From positions 106,546,521 to 106,610,520 of the forward strand of contig CM063509.1 in the NCBI GenBank assembly GCA_032207245.1: a DNA stretch of 64,000 nt, in the 5' to 3' direction. Within the stretch, counting starts at the first letter, position 1. Each line of letters begins with the position of its first letter. Shown here piece by piece: positions 1 through 14,100 of the stretch. Source of the stretch: Pardosa pseudoannulata (Eukaryota > Arthropoda > Arachnida > Araneae > Lycosidae). The position numbers were made by a program, and so were the translations under genes. The notes beneath the pieces are model-generated. The model made no database searches and was not told the DNA's origin. It was given only the letters and a program-made list of their open reading frames with translations.

Positions 1-2944
1 AGTGTTATGACTTTTCTTCCCTGTAGTTGAAGTTAATTTTGAATGGTCTCGTTTACTATTATCTGGAAATTTATTCTTCCATTGTAATATATAATTTCTT
101 TTGAATCTGTTATTTCATATTTCATTGTAAATGGCATATTCAGGAAAACTAAATAGCTTTGTATTATGTTTGATTTCATATAAATGTAATTACACAGCAT
201 ATTTTGCAAGTTGATTTTAGGAAATTTTACGTGTTAACACAATGCAACTTTTTTATTATGTATAATTAAAATGATGAAAGAATTAACAGTTCATTGTTAG
301 AAGAAGGAGCATTAATTATTAGTATGGTCAAGGTTGGCAAAAACCCAGCCTACCCAGGTTTTTATGGGTATTTGTAATATTTATCTAATATTGTTCTAAT
401 TTCTTTCATTTTCTATGATTGACATATAAAAATATAAATTACCTTCATTTTCAAAATTTTTTAAATTAAAATAACTTAATTTGCTTTAAAAGTTTTATGT
501 CCTTAAGCCAAGAGTGCCTTGGTGCTACTGAAAACCTTGTTAAAAATAATGTACATAAATAAAACAGGCAGATTAATTCAATATTTTTTGTATTGGTTTT
601 ATTAATGTTCTATCAAGAAAATTGATTCCAAGGTAACAAATTGTGGTAAAAAATAAAAATACAGTTATATTGAATTGATATGAATCAATTGTACCAGGAC
701 TTTCCATGATAAACACATATGAGTCATCTTTATCAGGTTAAGCAACAGGCCCAGTTGGAAGCACCAGAGCTGAACTGAAGTGAGACTAGTCTGTAGGAGT
801 TCTCTGTCCAAGTCTTAATGAATTACTGTTTATAAGCATAGTAGTATACATATATTTATTGTAAATTTCTTTAACTTCATGAACTTTGTATTTTTTTATA
901 AGCTATGATTTAGTTTATATACATAATTTAGGTTATACCTCTTTATATAAAAGATTTATTAGCAGCAAAAATGTCTAAAGAAAGTTTTAAAATAGAGGGA
1001 AATACTAGAAGTCAAATTATAATCAATAACACAAAAAATGAAACATTTTACAAGGAGTAATAAAGTAATGCAATTTATGTAAATTATTGTAATGTAAGCT
1101 ATTTTAAAATAACCAAAAATTTTGTACAAGACCCAGTGGGTTTTTGTTGAGCCCAATCTGCCAACTGTGATTATAATTGATCCACAAAGTATGGTTGTTA
1201 CTAAGGCAGTCTGCATGCTAAGACTACATTCACATTAGGATACCAGAATAACAATTCTCATATGAAGGATACAAAAAAACATGGAAGTAGTGATGTTCAG
1301 ACTATGATTCTGGTATGCCATACATATGAGATACTCATACAGCCATTTTCCAGATTTTGTATTAAGGAGCTCATGCAGCACAGTGCTGTATGGGCTGTTT
1401 CAGACTGGAGATCCCACGTCCATCATGTTAATAAATACTAACAATATGTTTTTGCTATGTTTATTGAATTACTGTTTTTCTATGTTCTGTTAAGTTTTAT
1501 TATTAGTACTGATTACAATTAATGCTTAATCTGTAATGTTTAATGATTTTTTTTGGTCTTAAAAATTTTAAAATATTTTTACGGGTAAAATTTGTCTGTA
1601 AATTTGCAGACTTTCCTTGACTAAAACTCACAAAATTACCTTAACAAATGACAGCAATATGACATGCAATATTAGATGGGATGTAATTAAATTTAAAAAT
1701 GCTATTAGTTATTATCAGCATTACCAAAGTTATTAATTTAAAGGCATTATTAACCTAAAAGTAGAATACTCTAATAGCTCGTTAAATTGATTTGTATAAA
1801 ATTAATACAAAATAAATTTATAACAAGCCACATTGGGAAAAGAAATCTTGTAAATTGTAACACAAGAGTTTATTATGAAAACTAAAAAGTAACATATTAT
1901 GTATTTTATATATTTACATATTATGTATTTCATTAAATAACTTGACAGAATCTTTTCCTTCAGATACAAATAAAAGTAAATGCATTGTGAATGCATGAAG
2001 AAAATAAGAGATAACTAAGTATGATTAAATTTTTGCATAAACTAAGCCTTTATTGGTAACAAATAATTTAAAAGGTTTAAATGTTCAGCTTTATCAGGAT
2101 TTTTTTGTGTTTTGTTTTGTTTAAGGAATTTAGCCCATATTCATTTGGAAATCATGGCAAAATTTGACCTTCTGAATTATTTTCTTGTTTTGTTTTGAGC
2201 TCTTTCATGCCTTTTAGAAAATATTTGTAAATTTCTCTGACTTTTTATAAGTATGCTATATTTTTCTTGACTCTTCAAGTTGGTAGGAACTTTGTAAAAG
2301 AGTTTTTTTTTTTTTTTTTGTAAAATTAAAAAGTTTAAAGATATGCTTTTACTTTAAACATGACTAAATGCATAAACTTAAAAAAATAATATAATTATAC
2401 ATAAAAAATATTTTTGACCACCCTAAAACTTGAAAGTAAAAGTATGCAGCAGATATGTACTTAGTAGTATTGATAAAATTAAAATTACACAATTATTTGG
2501 GTGAGTAAGCTGTTGTCTTAGTATATTCAAATGAATAACACAATCAAGATTGAAATGGTTACTCCTGTTTCATTAAAATGCTTTGCTTAATTTATTTTTA
2601 AATTAAAAGGAAAAAATATGAGGTTGAATTAAATACAAGCTGAAGAGAGAGCAAAAGTATGAAAAGCCACTGAGGGATAAAATTTAATACTTTTTTAAAA
2701 TTTCACACATGGAAGCAGCCTAAGGTGTAGAAATTTAAGGTCTTAAATATTAATTGCTTGCTTAGAAAAGTCATAAATATATGAGTATTTGTAAGCAAAA
2801 GTTAGTATTTTATTAGGAGTATGGAAAATTCATGTACATTGATTGGACTTGTGATTAGGAGTGTAGAAAATTCATGGCAAAGAAGTACTTGAAGATTATC
2901 ACTATAAACAATCTACAAATGCTTTTGCCTAAGAGTATTAAGCC
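1..2944. other. AT-rich intron or intergenic DNA, nothing recognised
   Basis: No exon of the PEP synthase-like gene and no named repeat was found. The ORFs here are short and composition-driven. A slightly GC-richer patch near 1290-1430 may be an old repeat. Confidence 0.5.
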
Positions 2945-3738
2945 TGTAGAGTAATACTCAAACTACTATGAAGACTCCCCTTTGTTCAAAGCATGCTCCA
3001 AATCAGCTGATCGGAAATCCCACCTGTTGACCAGTTTACAATAGCGTGGTGTTGCAGCCTGGGATGTTGGCAGTTGGATTGAATAGGCCTTATGCCCCTG
3101 ATTGGTCACATTAATGAATCCTTGGGAATTCCAGAATCGGGACAGCTAGTAAATTAGAATTCAACTAAAAAAAACTATGTGTAACCTGAGCTGGAGTTCT
3201 CAGGTAACTGGAATTGTAATTGACCAAAAAAAAAAAAAAAAAACAAAAAAAAAAAAAAAAAAAAAAAAAACAACGGTTGGCGGGACCATGACTGACTCCC
3301 AGGTATAAAAAGCCTAGAATTTTGTGACTCGGGGCTTTTCGACATTGTGCTTTAACCTCGTAGAGGCTTTCACGTCTTTTGACCAGAGCCAGCTTTTTAG
3401 TGATTGTGTTTGAGAGACTCGTAAAGTCTGCTCATATAAGGAGCAGCAGGGTCTCAGATACCGAATGGGAAATAGATTGGGTTGCATTGCATCCTGGAAG
3501 AGCCTCCCCATTTGTAAGATTATTTAATATTTTGTTTTCCCGACTGTAATTGTTGTGCCAATTCAATGCCAGCTGAAAATCCTCTACATTTCTATTTGTT
3601 TCGGGGAGAATTAGAATCCTGTTATATATAAAACAGTATTTACTCCAGAAAGAATAAAAGTAATTTCTAATTTTATTGTGACTGTGATCCTTCTTTGTGC
3701 TACCTCTTCACTTGAGAACATTGAAGTCATCACACTAC
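2945..3738 (+). mobile_element. possible solo LTR
   Basis: A GC-richer block in AT-rich DNA. It has a TATA box (TATAAAAAG near 3303), a promoter-like GC-richer stretch after it, an AATAAA at 3653-3658 and a GT-rich segment just after, all in the order expected for U3-R-U5. An A-tract at 3223-3270 interrupts it. Boundaries (TG near 2945, CA near 3732) and target duplications are not clear, so this is tentative. Confidence 0.35.
3223..3270. repeat. poly-A tract
   Basis: Nearly uninterrupted A run with a single C, inside the possible solo LTR. Confidence 0.9.
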
Positions 3739-3739
3739 A

Positions 3740-5022
3740 TTCTTAAGCTGGTTGATAAATTAGAAAGTTCATTGATCTGTAACTATATGTGAATTTTCAT
3801 GGGGGAAATCACATTTAATGATTTATTCTTGATATGATAAATTACTAATTATAAATTTGTTGTTATTTTTTAATTGGGAATATTTAGAGGCAGAATGCTT
3901 CTACATTGTGAAAAGTTTTTGTAATATATCTACCTGTGTTATTATTTTATGTGTAGTAGTGTACCATTCTATTGTTTGAATTCTGGAAATTTAGGGAAAA
4001 ATTGTTTTTCTTCAAAGTGACCCAGATTTCAAAATTTCTTAACATATCTGTATTTGGGAAAATTTATTAGTTTTTTCTAAACAAATAGTATATAGTATTT
4101 TTCCTTCTTAATATATTTTCTAATATCCAGATTGAATTAAACATTGTTTGCTTCTGTAATACTTTAACAGATGCCATTGTTTATTTATCAACTTTTGTGT
4201 GGAGTATTTTTGATCACGCATGATTATTATCTTGTTGTTGAAACAGGAATGACTTTAATTATTATGATATGACTTAGAAACTAATGACTATAAACAGTTA
4301 ATTTTCCCTTCATTTTTCCTCTTCTTCTTTCTAACTTAAACTGAAATGCTTATATGAATAATTTAAAAGAATGTAAATAGACTTTCTTACAGTCTTCTTA
4401 TTTTTAATCTAATTATTACTTTAATGTAAATTTTTGTATTTTTTTCTGATCAAGGTTGAATTTTCTTACCACAAAGAAACTTTTTATTGTTAAATAATGT
4501 TAAACAAAATCAGTTACATTTGCATTTATTCCACTTATGTTTAATGTTTTGATCTTTTGTAGTGTTATTTTGCATTATCTTTTAATATTTGATAGTGTTA
4601 TTTTGATTACTTTTTTCCTATATTTTCATGTAGGACCTGGTCTTGTGTAACAAAACAGCATACTGTAGCCCTCGTAACCAAACCTGTATTTTCATTTTAC
4701 AATCAACTTTCTTCTCCTATAATTATTCACGTTTTATTACATCTTTCACAGTGTCGTTTAATATGTCATAAATAGAATTTTAAAATATTGGTTTGGGAAG
4801 AATTTATTAGTAAATAAATATTACAATGTACAAAATTTACTAACAGTCTTCTCTAAGTTCTTAATTGCCAAAAAGGATATTTATTCTCCCACACATTTAT
4901 ACATGTGTTTTTAAATTTTAAGTTGTTACATAAAAAAAACTTGTACAGTAGAAGTAAAATAATTTTTTTCATGCAAGTTGAGTTTTACTAAGATTTTATT
5001 ATTGTTTTCTTTTGTTTTTCAG
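3740..5022. other. AT-rich intron, nothing recognised
   Basis: Lies directly upstream of the first recognised exon. No upstream exon with matching phase was found. Confidence 0.5.
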
Positions 5023-5186
5023 TCTCATCTTCTAAAAGTGACTTGTGCTTGGAGGAAAGCTTTTTATCATATAGCTCACAATGCAGTCAAAGAATTTCGG
5101 ATCCCTTTTCCTGAAGCAATGTTTTTTCTTACTCTAGAAGAAATTAGACAGCTTATGAAAGCAAGATCTCCACAGCTGGTTACAAA
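5023..5186 (+). CDS. PEP synthase-like exon a (first recognised)
   Basis: Preceded by a pyrimidine-rich tract ending TTTTTCAG and followed by GTATGT. It enters in phase 0 and leaves after two bases of a codon. It encodes a helical segment with HLLKV, WRKAFYHIAH and MFFLTLEEI, which resembles the linker before the mobile domain in this family. An ATG at 4978 in the same frame lies in the upstream intron and is not a start. Confidence 0.8.
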
Positions 5187-8100
5187 GTATGTTTTCAGTT
5201 AAGGACAATTCTCTCAAAGTTCAATCACCACTTATTTAACCCATCTTCATTTTCCCCCTTCCCCTCAATTTGTTCCAAAACTGTAACACATTTATATGGC
5301 ATGTAATCACAAGTTAGAAAATGTTATCAAAATTAACTTTCCTAACATTTTAAAAAGTCTGTAGAATAACATTTGACTTCAACTATATATATCCTTTGAT
5401 ATATATATATTCATAATTAATAGGGAACAAAAAGTTATTTACAGTTCTGTTTCTTAAAAAATTTCATATACCATTAAAAAACTTTACCATTACTTATGAT
5501 TACAGTTGCTGTAATTAATTATTTTTCTTTATTTTTAAAGATCTTTACAATTGATTTGATTTAAAAAATTAAAAATATATGGTCAGGATGGTAAGCATTA
5601 ATAAAAGAATGAGATTACCCATATCCTGTTCAGGGAGTGGGAAAAAAAACCTGCTACTCTAACATTATATGAGCAAAATAGGCAAAAGGTTAAAGAAGTA
5701 AAAAGGCATGGAAATAAAGTCTAGAAGAAACAACTAAACAGTATAGTTGAACAGTAAAGGTACTGTCTTTTGGTATTGTATTCTATGGATTTGAATCTTT
5801 GGAATACCATAGATATTTAACCATTTGAAATCATTTAAATAAAAAAGTTTTGATCAGACTAGACTTTGTGTAGAAAAATGTGACTATAGTGCTTACAACT
5901 AACCAGCCAACTGAATAAAATGTACGCTATATAAAACTAAATGAAAAAACTTAATTTCTACTGAAGGAACAGTGTATTGGAGATTGGTTAATTGTGAATG
6001 CTATGGTCAATTTTTTCTGCAATATTTAGTTTAATTATACTGAGATCTACTGTTTTAAGGAAATTCTAAATAGTTACATACATCCTTGCCAGCAGTAAAT
6101 TTACAGACTTTGGTACCAAAAGGCTACCCCTCCCCCCTAATGGGCCATCATCTGGCAGTATATGGTATTTCTGTATGTTGTATTAAAACTCTTTCATGTT
6201 TGAAAAAGAAAGTATTAATTTATCTGCATGTTTAGTAAGATTTTTTGTTCTTGTATTTACAAAGTATCCCAGATAAAGTTTAATATAGTTTCATATAATT
6301 TTATTTTCTTTTGTCTAATGTCAGTTAATAATTTTAATTCTATAGTATAACATTTGATTTGACTTTTTTCTGGTTATTACTCCTAACAAATTTTATACAG
6401 TATGCCCTAGGGTGGTATAGTACTATGTGTAACAATAAGTTACATTCGGTTCAGCTTTTTTTTGGCTCTTCCTGTGAGTCATCGTCAAAGACATACCAGA
6501 ACAGGACCAGTTTGAGTTAGAAAGAAACTTTGGATTTCTCCCAACCAATAGAAGGGTCTGTTGGTTTGGGGAATTTCTGACCTCCCGCCGTTCTGGAGTG
6601 GACCCCTGTTTTTTTTCTCCGCAAGGCAGTCTGAGTTTTTGTAGAAGACAAGGTTGGGACCAGAGGAGAGTAGAAGGTGAATGCTGCTGGCATCTGCGGC
6701 TTGTGGGATAGACCCTTTGAGAAAAATCGCCATATTGTCGTTTAGGGCCGATGCCGACTCGAGAGCAGTCTTCTACATATCTACAAATGATAAGTTGATT
6801 CCAGTTGTATTCCTTAGGCATTTATTTAATTGTATAAAATCATTTAATCAAGACATATTTGTCCATGTGTTTCTTAATGAGTTTTAATTTTGTCTTTCTC
6901 AAACACTTGGCCAACGTAACATTATTTTTATACCATGTCAAATTTTTAAATTTTGTTGCTTGTACATAGTTATATAAGTTTATTTAGGATTATGGTATAT
7001 TCTTACTTTTTAAATGACTGAAATTCCACACTTTTTTCTTTTAAATTAAACTTGGTACTACAGCCCATGGCCTATGGTGCTAGTCTCCAGTTTCAAGACC
7101 AAGGGCCCTGGGGTGGGAAGCATATGTCTTGGTTAGATGGTCAACCTTTGATGTCACCCCCAGTGTTTAGTTCTCAGGCATGCTTCATCCTCAATTTGTC
7201 TCCACAGCAGGGATGAAAGGTTGAGTCAACCTTGCCCAGTCCAAGGATTGAACTTGAACCCATGGCTTGGAAGCACGAAGTGCTACCCAAATGCAACTGG
7301 CCTTCACTTTTCTTTTTTACATCTTTAGTTTTTTTTATTCTGTAAAATTTTGCTCATGGAAGTTTTGTTTATGTGTAAAGTGCTTTTTAAAAGTTAATGA
7401 TGAATCAATATCATAACACATTGGAAATTGAATCAGTATTAGAATATGTGAATTAAAGTGAATTCCAACCACAGAATTTTCTGTTTATTAATGATATAGA
7501 ATATAATTTTATCCCTATCAAATATGAGATTTAAATATTTTAAATTTTCTCTTGCTTATTAATGTAACCTAAACACTTAATTTCTTTTTCTTACCCATGA
7601 ACATTTAGAGCTCTTAAATGTTGGGCAGTATTTCCAGAACTAAGACGTTATGTATGTCCCGTAATGCCTGTTCTAGAACTTTCTCCAGTAAGTAGTTTAA
7701 TTCTTTTATCATAACTATCATATTATGATATTGATATTAACTTTTAAAATAATCATGAATGTGTTTTTTCAAATTTTACAATGTATATTAAATTTAAATT
7801 TTATCCATTAGTTCAGTGAAAGATATCTTTTAAACAAAAGACTAAAAGTTGGCATTTCTTTAACAGGTAAGTATTACTACATTAGTTTTTATTTATAACA
7901 AATAATTATAGTAATTGTTAATTCTCTTACAGTAAGTAATGTGTGTTATAGTTAGTAAGTGTTGTAAATAATGAAATATGGAGCATTTTAAAATTAGAAA
8001 TCTCAGTTTTTATCTTTCTGTGATTTTAATGTGCCAGATGGAATTTGGTGTAACATTTTGACCTTCTATTTTATGGTCTGTTTAAATTTTTAATGTACCT

Positions 8101-11100
8101 CAAAGTTTTAAATTTCAACTTTTTTATGATTATATTATTTTCTGTATACTTGATGTATGAGGAATTAATTGAAATCTAAACTTTAAATTTTGCATGTTAA
8201 TATGTACAACAATGTAAGTGCTTATTAAGTCAAGATTCTTCTGATCTGAAGCATTAGGAGAAGGATACTTATATTCCTCCTTAATTACTCATAGAATTCC
8301 TATTAAATTTTATTAGTACTCTAAATTTCTGAAATTTTATACTTTTTTCTTTTACATCTTTAATTTTTTTAATCTGTAAAATTTTGTGTATTGATATTTT
8401 GTTTATAGTGTAAGTATATTTTATAGAAAGTTTTTGTTTGATCGAAATGTAGAAAGCTTAACGTTTTCTATCAGATGTAGAAAAATGTAAGCAGTAGTAA
8501 AATTTAATTAGTAGCTAAATTTTCTATACCCTTAAAAAGTTTTTTCTGAAATAGATTTTGAACATTTTATACATAAATAAATAAAGTTTTATCTATAAAA
8601 ATATCCTAATTAGTCAGTAACTTATTTTTCTCATTTTTAACTCCAAAGGGTGGAAGGATTTCTGCTTCCCAGGTACAAAATCAATAGCTTTCAATTCTTT
8701 CCATAATTTAGTGTGGTTTTCATAAGAGTTTGATGATTGATACTGAAGTTTTAGCCTGTGTGGTCACATATTTAACTAGCTGTCATCGAGCTTTCAGGAA
8801 TGCTGAGATAGATAATATATGCTGAGATCCTTGTAAAAAAATGTGCAATTTTTGCTCTTTGATGACAGTTTGTCATTCCCTTGTTAGGTTTTGTGGCATA
8901 TATATGGATGGTGCTGTTCAGTTTTCAAAGTTTATAGAATGAAGTGAAGCTTTTATGGATTTTTGGCTGTGATTAACTTCTTGAGTTTAGAGTTTTGGAT
9001 TGCTTGAACTGAATAGACTGTAGATTCTATCCCAGGAAACAAATTAAGTTAACAATTTTCTCCTTAAATTACATGTGGAGATTTTAGACATGTCATTCAT
9101 ATATATATATTCTGAACAGCCATTACATTATGACCACCCTATTAATAACATGTAGGACCACCTTTACCCCTCAAAACTGCCAGCACCCGGCATGGCATTG
9201 ACTCCAGAAGGTGCTGATAGGTAGTCTGAGGTAACTGGTATCAAGCGTTCACAAAATGGTTCTGCAATTCCTGAACATTGCAAAGTGGTAGCGTAGCATA
9301 GCAGTATGAATTTGATTTTCCAGGTGGGACCACAAATGCTCTATCTGATTGTCAAGCGAATTTAGAAGCCAAGCCATGACTTGAAAGTACTGGAATGTTC
9401 TTCGAAATACTCCCTAATAATTCAACCCTTATGACATGGTGCATTAACCTGTTGGTAAATGTCATTCTCTGCCAGAAATACTATTGTCATGAATGGGTGA
9501 ACCTGGTTTTCAATGATGTTCATATTGTGCACAGACATGAGGGATTGTTCTAAATTATGGGTCCTAATGTGCTTGGACCATAATACTCCTACCACTGACT
9601 TGTCTCTGTCAAACTGCGCATCTGGGAGTCAGGGTTTCTTTTGGAAATTGGCATATTCGTACCCTTTGATGTGATGGATCAGAAAACATGATTTGTTGGA
9701 CCATGAAACTTTCTTCCAATCTTCAAATGTCCAATTCCGATGATTCTGGGCCCATTGTTGATGCAGCTGGCAAAGATGTGACATCAGTGCAAGGACTTGC
9801 TTTGCTACGTAGGCCCACACACAGCAATATACCCTGAACAGTGTATTAAAAACACTGTTTGTGTCACCACTGTTGTAGCTGGTGGTGATTTTGACTGTTG
9901 TAGCACTTTGGTCAGGGTGAACAATGCATAGCAATCTCCGTTCTCCTCTACTTGTCATTTCACCATCCATACTTCACTTTCAAAATGTGCTAACAACTGC
10001 ACATGAATAGCTTACTAAATACGCTGTTTCAGATATTGATGTTCCAAGTTACTGAGCCATAATGATTTGAGCTTTAACAAAGTCCAATAAATCAGTTGCT
10101 TTTCCCATTATGTTGCTAATCATGCTACATTTGAAAAGACAATGAATAGCCACTTTATACACTCCAACATTAGTTGCACACTTGCAGTAGTTTTGTTCCT
10201 CGGTGAGCCCATTGTTATAAATGGAGGGTTGTCATAATGTAATGGCTCATCGGTGTATGTGTAATTTATGTACATACATACATTATATATGTAATATATC
10301 TAATGCATAAATAATTACTGCCACTAAAAATCATTAAAATTCTCCAAATTTGCATATTTTTTAATCTTTAAAATCAAGGATGTAATTGAGATTGCATTCA
10401 TGAAACACTTCCCAAAATTAAAAACTGAATTAAAAACTCCTATGTTTGGCTTTTTCTTATACTTTTCTGAACCACTTGTCAATTTTTCTAGGAAAAGTTG
10501 CAAATCCTTGCGGTCTTTATGCTGTTAAATGCACTTTTGTAATTATTGTTTAACAAGTCACAAACACACAGGGGAAAAAAAAATCTGCTGATTTTAAGTT
10601 TTTTTCTCATAAGAAATCATCCATGTTATTCTCATCTCCTAAAGCACAGCATTTTACTAATCAGATTCATGGTGGTATTTTGACTATAATACTTCTATCA
10701 ATTCTCCAAGAATAAGATACAAATAAAGGATTTTTGCAGGGTCTTAGTGTTTTAGTAAGTGCCTTCCACAACACGACTGCTGAGTAGATAACTACTTTTC
10801 CAAGCAAACCTTGACAGTTCAAAAATATGTGCTATAGACTTGTATGTTCAGTAAAGAGTAATTTTTACGAGTTACGTATTTATATACACACATATTGACT
10901 ACCTTTTGGTGACATTTATTTCCATATGAAGGTTAAGATTGTAAAGTAAAATAATCATTTCATAGTGTTTAAGTCACTAGTTTTAAAATAAAGTAGTTTT
11001 CTTATTCTTTTATTTTAAGCCCATTTTTTTATACCCATATGCCATTTATATTATATGTCATTTATAAATAATTTTTGAGCAAAGTAAGATTTTTGATAGA

Positions 11101-14100
11101 ATTTATTCCTTCTAGTAAGTATTACTTAAGTGAAATAATAGTGCTTTTTAATTTCATTAATTGTATCATACATTTATTTTATATATAGGTTGCCCAATGA
11201 GCAGAGGTACTGCTGTAGGCACAGCAGTTGTGGCTACAAATTTGGATGAAATAACTGATTTAAAAGTAAATTACATATTGATTTTATTATGAGATGCTTT
11301 TGAATTATACATTCAGACATATAAATCTCTCTCTCTCTCTACACACATACACATACATATATTTATGCACACTGTATATTTCCAAATAGAAGCCCATTTG
11401 TACAAAAGCCAAGAGTATATTTTTATTGAAAAATTTGTATAAAATTCAAAACCTGTGTATAAGCCAAAATGAAAAAAAGAAAAAAATCTCCCTAATGATA
11501 AGATGGAAAGCTTGAATATATCACCAAGCAAGTAAAATGGGTGAGATATTTTGCAGTGAAATCACTGTAAAGTGAAGTTGAAAACCAATGGTTTTCAAAC
11601 TTTTTTCATTGTTTCAATTTGAAAAATACAGAGGTAGACGATCAGCTGCACTTTGAGACAAATACAAGGATATTTCTTAGCATGTTTCGAGAGTGGGAAA
11701 AAAAGACAACTTAAGTTTTAACTTTTAAGCATCTTCATGCTTTTTTTTATTATTAATTTCACTATTTTAAGCCAACTTTTCTTGATTACTCTGCAACACT
11801 GATTTTGAGAATCACAGAGCAGAACTATGTGGTAATAATGTTTTTGCTTATTACATGCCAACAACGATAATTTAGATCCTAATAATCCTGTATAAAGCAA
11901 CTAGTTTTTCTAAAATTTAAGAAATATAAATTAAAGAAAAAGATTTAAGAGCGATATTTTTAACTATTTATTGCTTACGGTTTCAGAAAAGTAAGTTTTA
12001 TGTATGAAATTAGCCAATCTGCTATAGATTTAGTATACATTCTCTTGTCGCGTTTTTATAATTTTGGGTTCTTTTTTTCATGATTTTAGCTTATTGTAAC
12101 ATGAGTAAAACTCATTAAAAATTTACTTTTTAATTTTAGTGTTTTTCTCAGTTGAAAATTTCTTCCAAAGTTCATTTATTATTATGCTATTATATATATA
12201 TATTAACGTTCTTTTATTTTTGATAATTAGGTGGGTTTTTTTGGTTACCAACAATATAAATGTTACCACAAAGGACTTTAATGTGTATTTGTTCCTTGGA
12301 CCTGTATATAAGCAGATCCCCTACTTTAGCCCCAAAATTCTTGGCTTATACACAGAAATACATGGTATATATGTATTAGCATATATTTTATCTTCTTTTT
12401 TGTTTTAAGGAGGCCGTAAAAAGTGTTTTAAGCTTTAGTAAAGAAATTACCTTGTAAATCTTTTCTGCCTCTATATAAGAGAATAGTTAAATGATGTTCA
12501 TTAGATATAAAGTTTTAAGTTTCATGTATCTGACTAAATATCCTAACTAAATTTAAGACCAAATTTCACTAAATTGTTTCCCACTTAAAATATACTAGTC
12601 ATTGTGTGTCACATGTGATGTACAAGTGTATAAAGCATTAGATGTTATATCATATATGATGTATAGGTCATTCAGAGGTTTAATTATTATTGTTGTTTAG
12701 ATTAATATATTTAGTTAAAATGAAGTTTAGTTTAAATGAAGGTGAATGTGTGGAATTAAATAATCTAGTTTAGTGACATTATTCTTGTATACTTATAATA
12801 TATTAATGTATTTCTTCTGTCTGTTAGTAGTACCTTGTACTAATCTACCTACAAACCCTTGTATACCTGTATATGGATAAGTATACTTATATTCATATTG
12901 CTGCATAAAGAAACTGTGCCAATGAGCTGAGTGACCAAATGGTCAAAGCACGAGAAGTGTTAAGGGAAAAGAAAGTAGAGTTAAGATACAGGTAAACAAA
13001 GAAAAAATTGCGAGCAAAGAAAGTAAACAGAAATGTAAATTTGATAAAAAGAAAAGTAAAAAGCCTGAATTTTTCAGTTCTTCTGAGACGGATCTTGGTG
13101 ATGGGTGCACACATTGTCAAGATCAGGTTGAGGAAAGTTATGAAATTTCAGAGACTAAGACACAAGGCGAGTTAAAAGAAATATTAGGAAACTACAAAGA
13201 TATTTTTGCTACCAGTAAATATGATGTAGGAAAAATTAGGATAGAACCGCAACGCGTAAGGTTAACGTCGGACTTGCCAATTTCGTTAAGACCGTATAAG
13301 ACCTCACCAAAACAGCAGGAGGAAATAGACAATCAAATTAAAGAATTATTGAATGCTAATATAATTAAAGAGAGTTCATCACCTTATTGCGCCCCAGTTA
13401 CATTGGTTTTCAAAAAAGATGAAAATAAGAAAAATAGATTGTGTATAGATTTCAGAAAGTTGAATCAAATTACTAAATCAGATGCAGAACCTTTGCCCCT
13501 CATTGAAACCCTAATAGACAAGTTGGTTCAAAGTCAATATTTTTCAAAATTAGATATGGCCTCGGGTTATTGGCATATACCTATTCATCCAGATGACACA
13601 GAAAAACTTGCGTTCGGGACTCATAGCAGTGGTCTGTATGAGTGGCAACGTCTGCCTTTCGGGTGGAAAAACGCCCCTAGCATCTTTCAAAGAACCATCC
13701 GTAGAATTCTAGCAAAACATAAGATTAACTTTGTTGCTAACTATTTCGATGACATAATCATATTTTCAGAAAGTTATAGTAAACATTTAGAACATCTTCA
13801 AGAAATTTTCGAAATTTGCAGGAAAGAAAACATTAAATTAAAATCATCTAAATGTTCATTTTTGCAAACTAAAATTAACTTCTTGGGATATGAGATTTCC
13901 AACGGGACTGTCTCTCCAGATAATCACAATCTTGAAGTAATAAAAAATTTAAAACCACCTACCAATGTTAAAGCTTTGCAACGTTTTCTAGGTTCAATTA
14001 ATGTATATCATAAATTTATTAACCAGTATGCAAAAATTCGTACTCCATTAAATATGTTGTTGAAGAAAGAAATTCCATGGCAATGGACTGAAGAATGCCA

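Larger units (their letters stand above)
7867..11188. other. intron containing a Tc1-like element
   Basis: Outside 9108-10257 it is AT-rich with no recognised exon or repeat. Confidence 0.5.

Noticed and set aside
4978..5022. ATG at 4978 as the start of the PEP synthase-like protein
   Set aside because: The first 15 codons are a polypyrimidine tract ending in CAG. It is an intron end and not a coding start.
6423..6887. Overlapping ORFs on both strands in a GC-richer block
   Set aside because: No motif or homology was recognised and the frames compete. More likely an old repeat than a gene.
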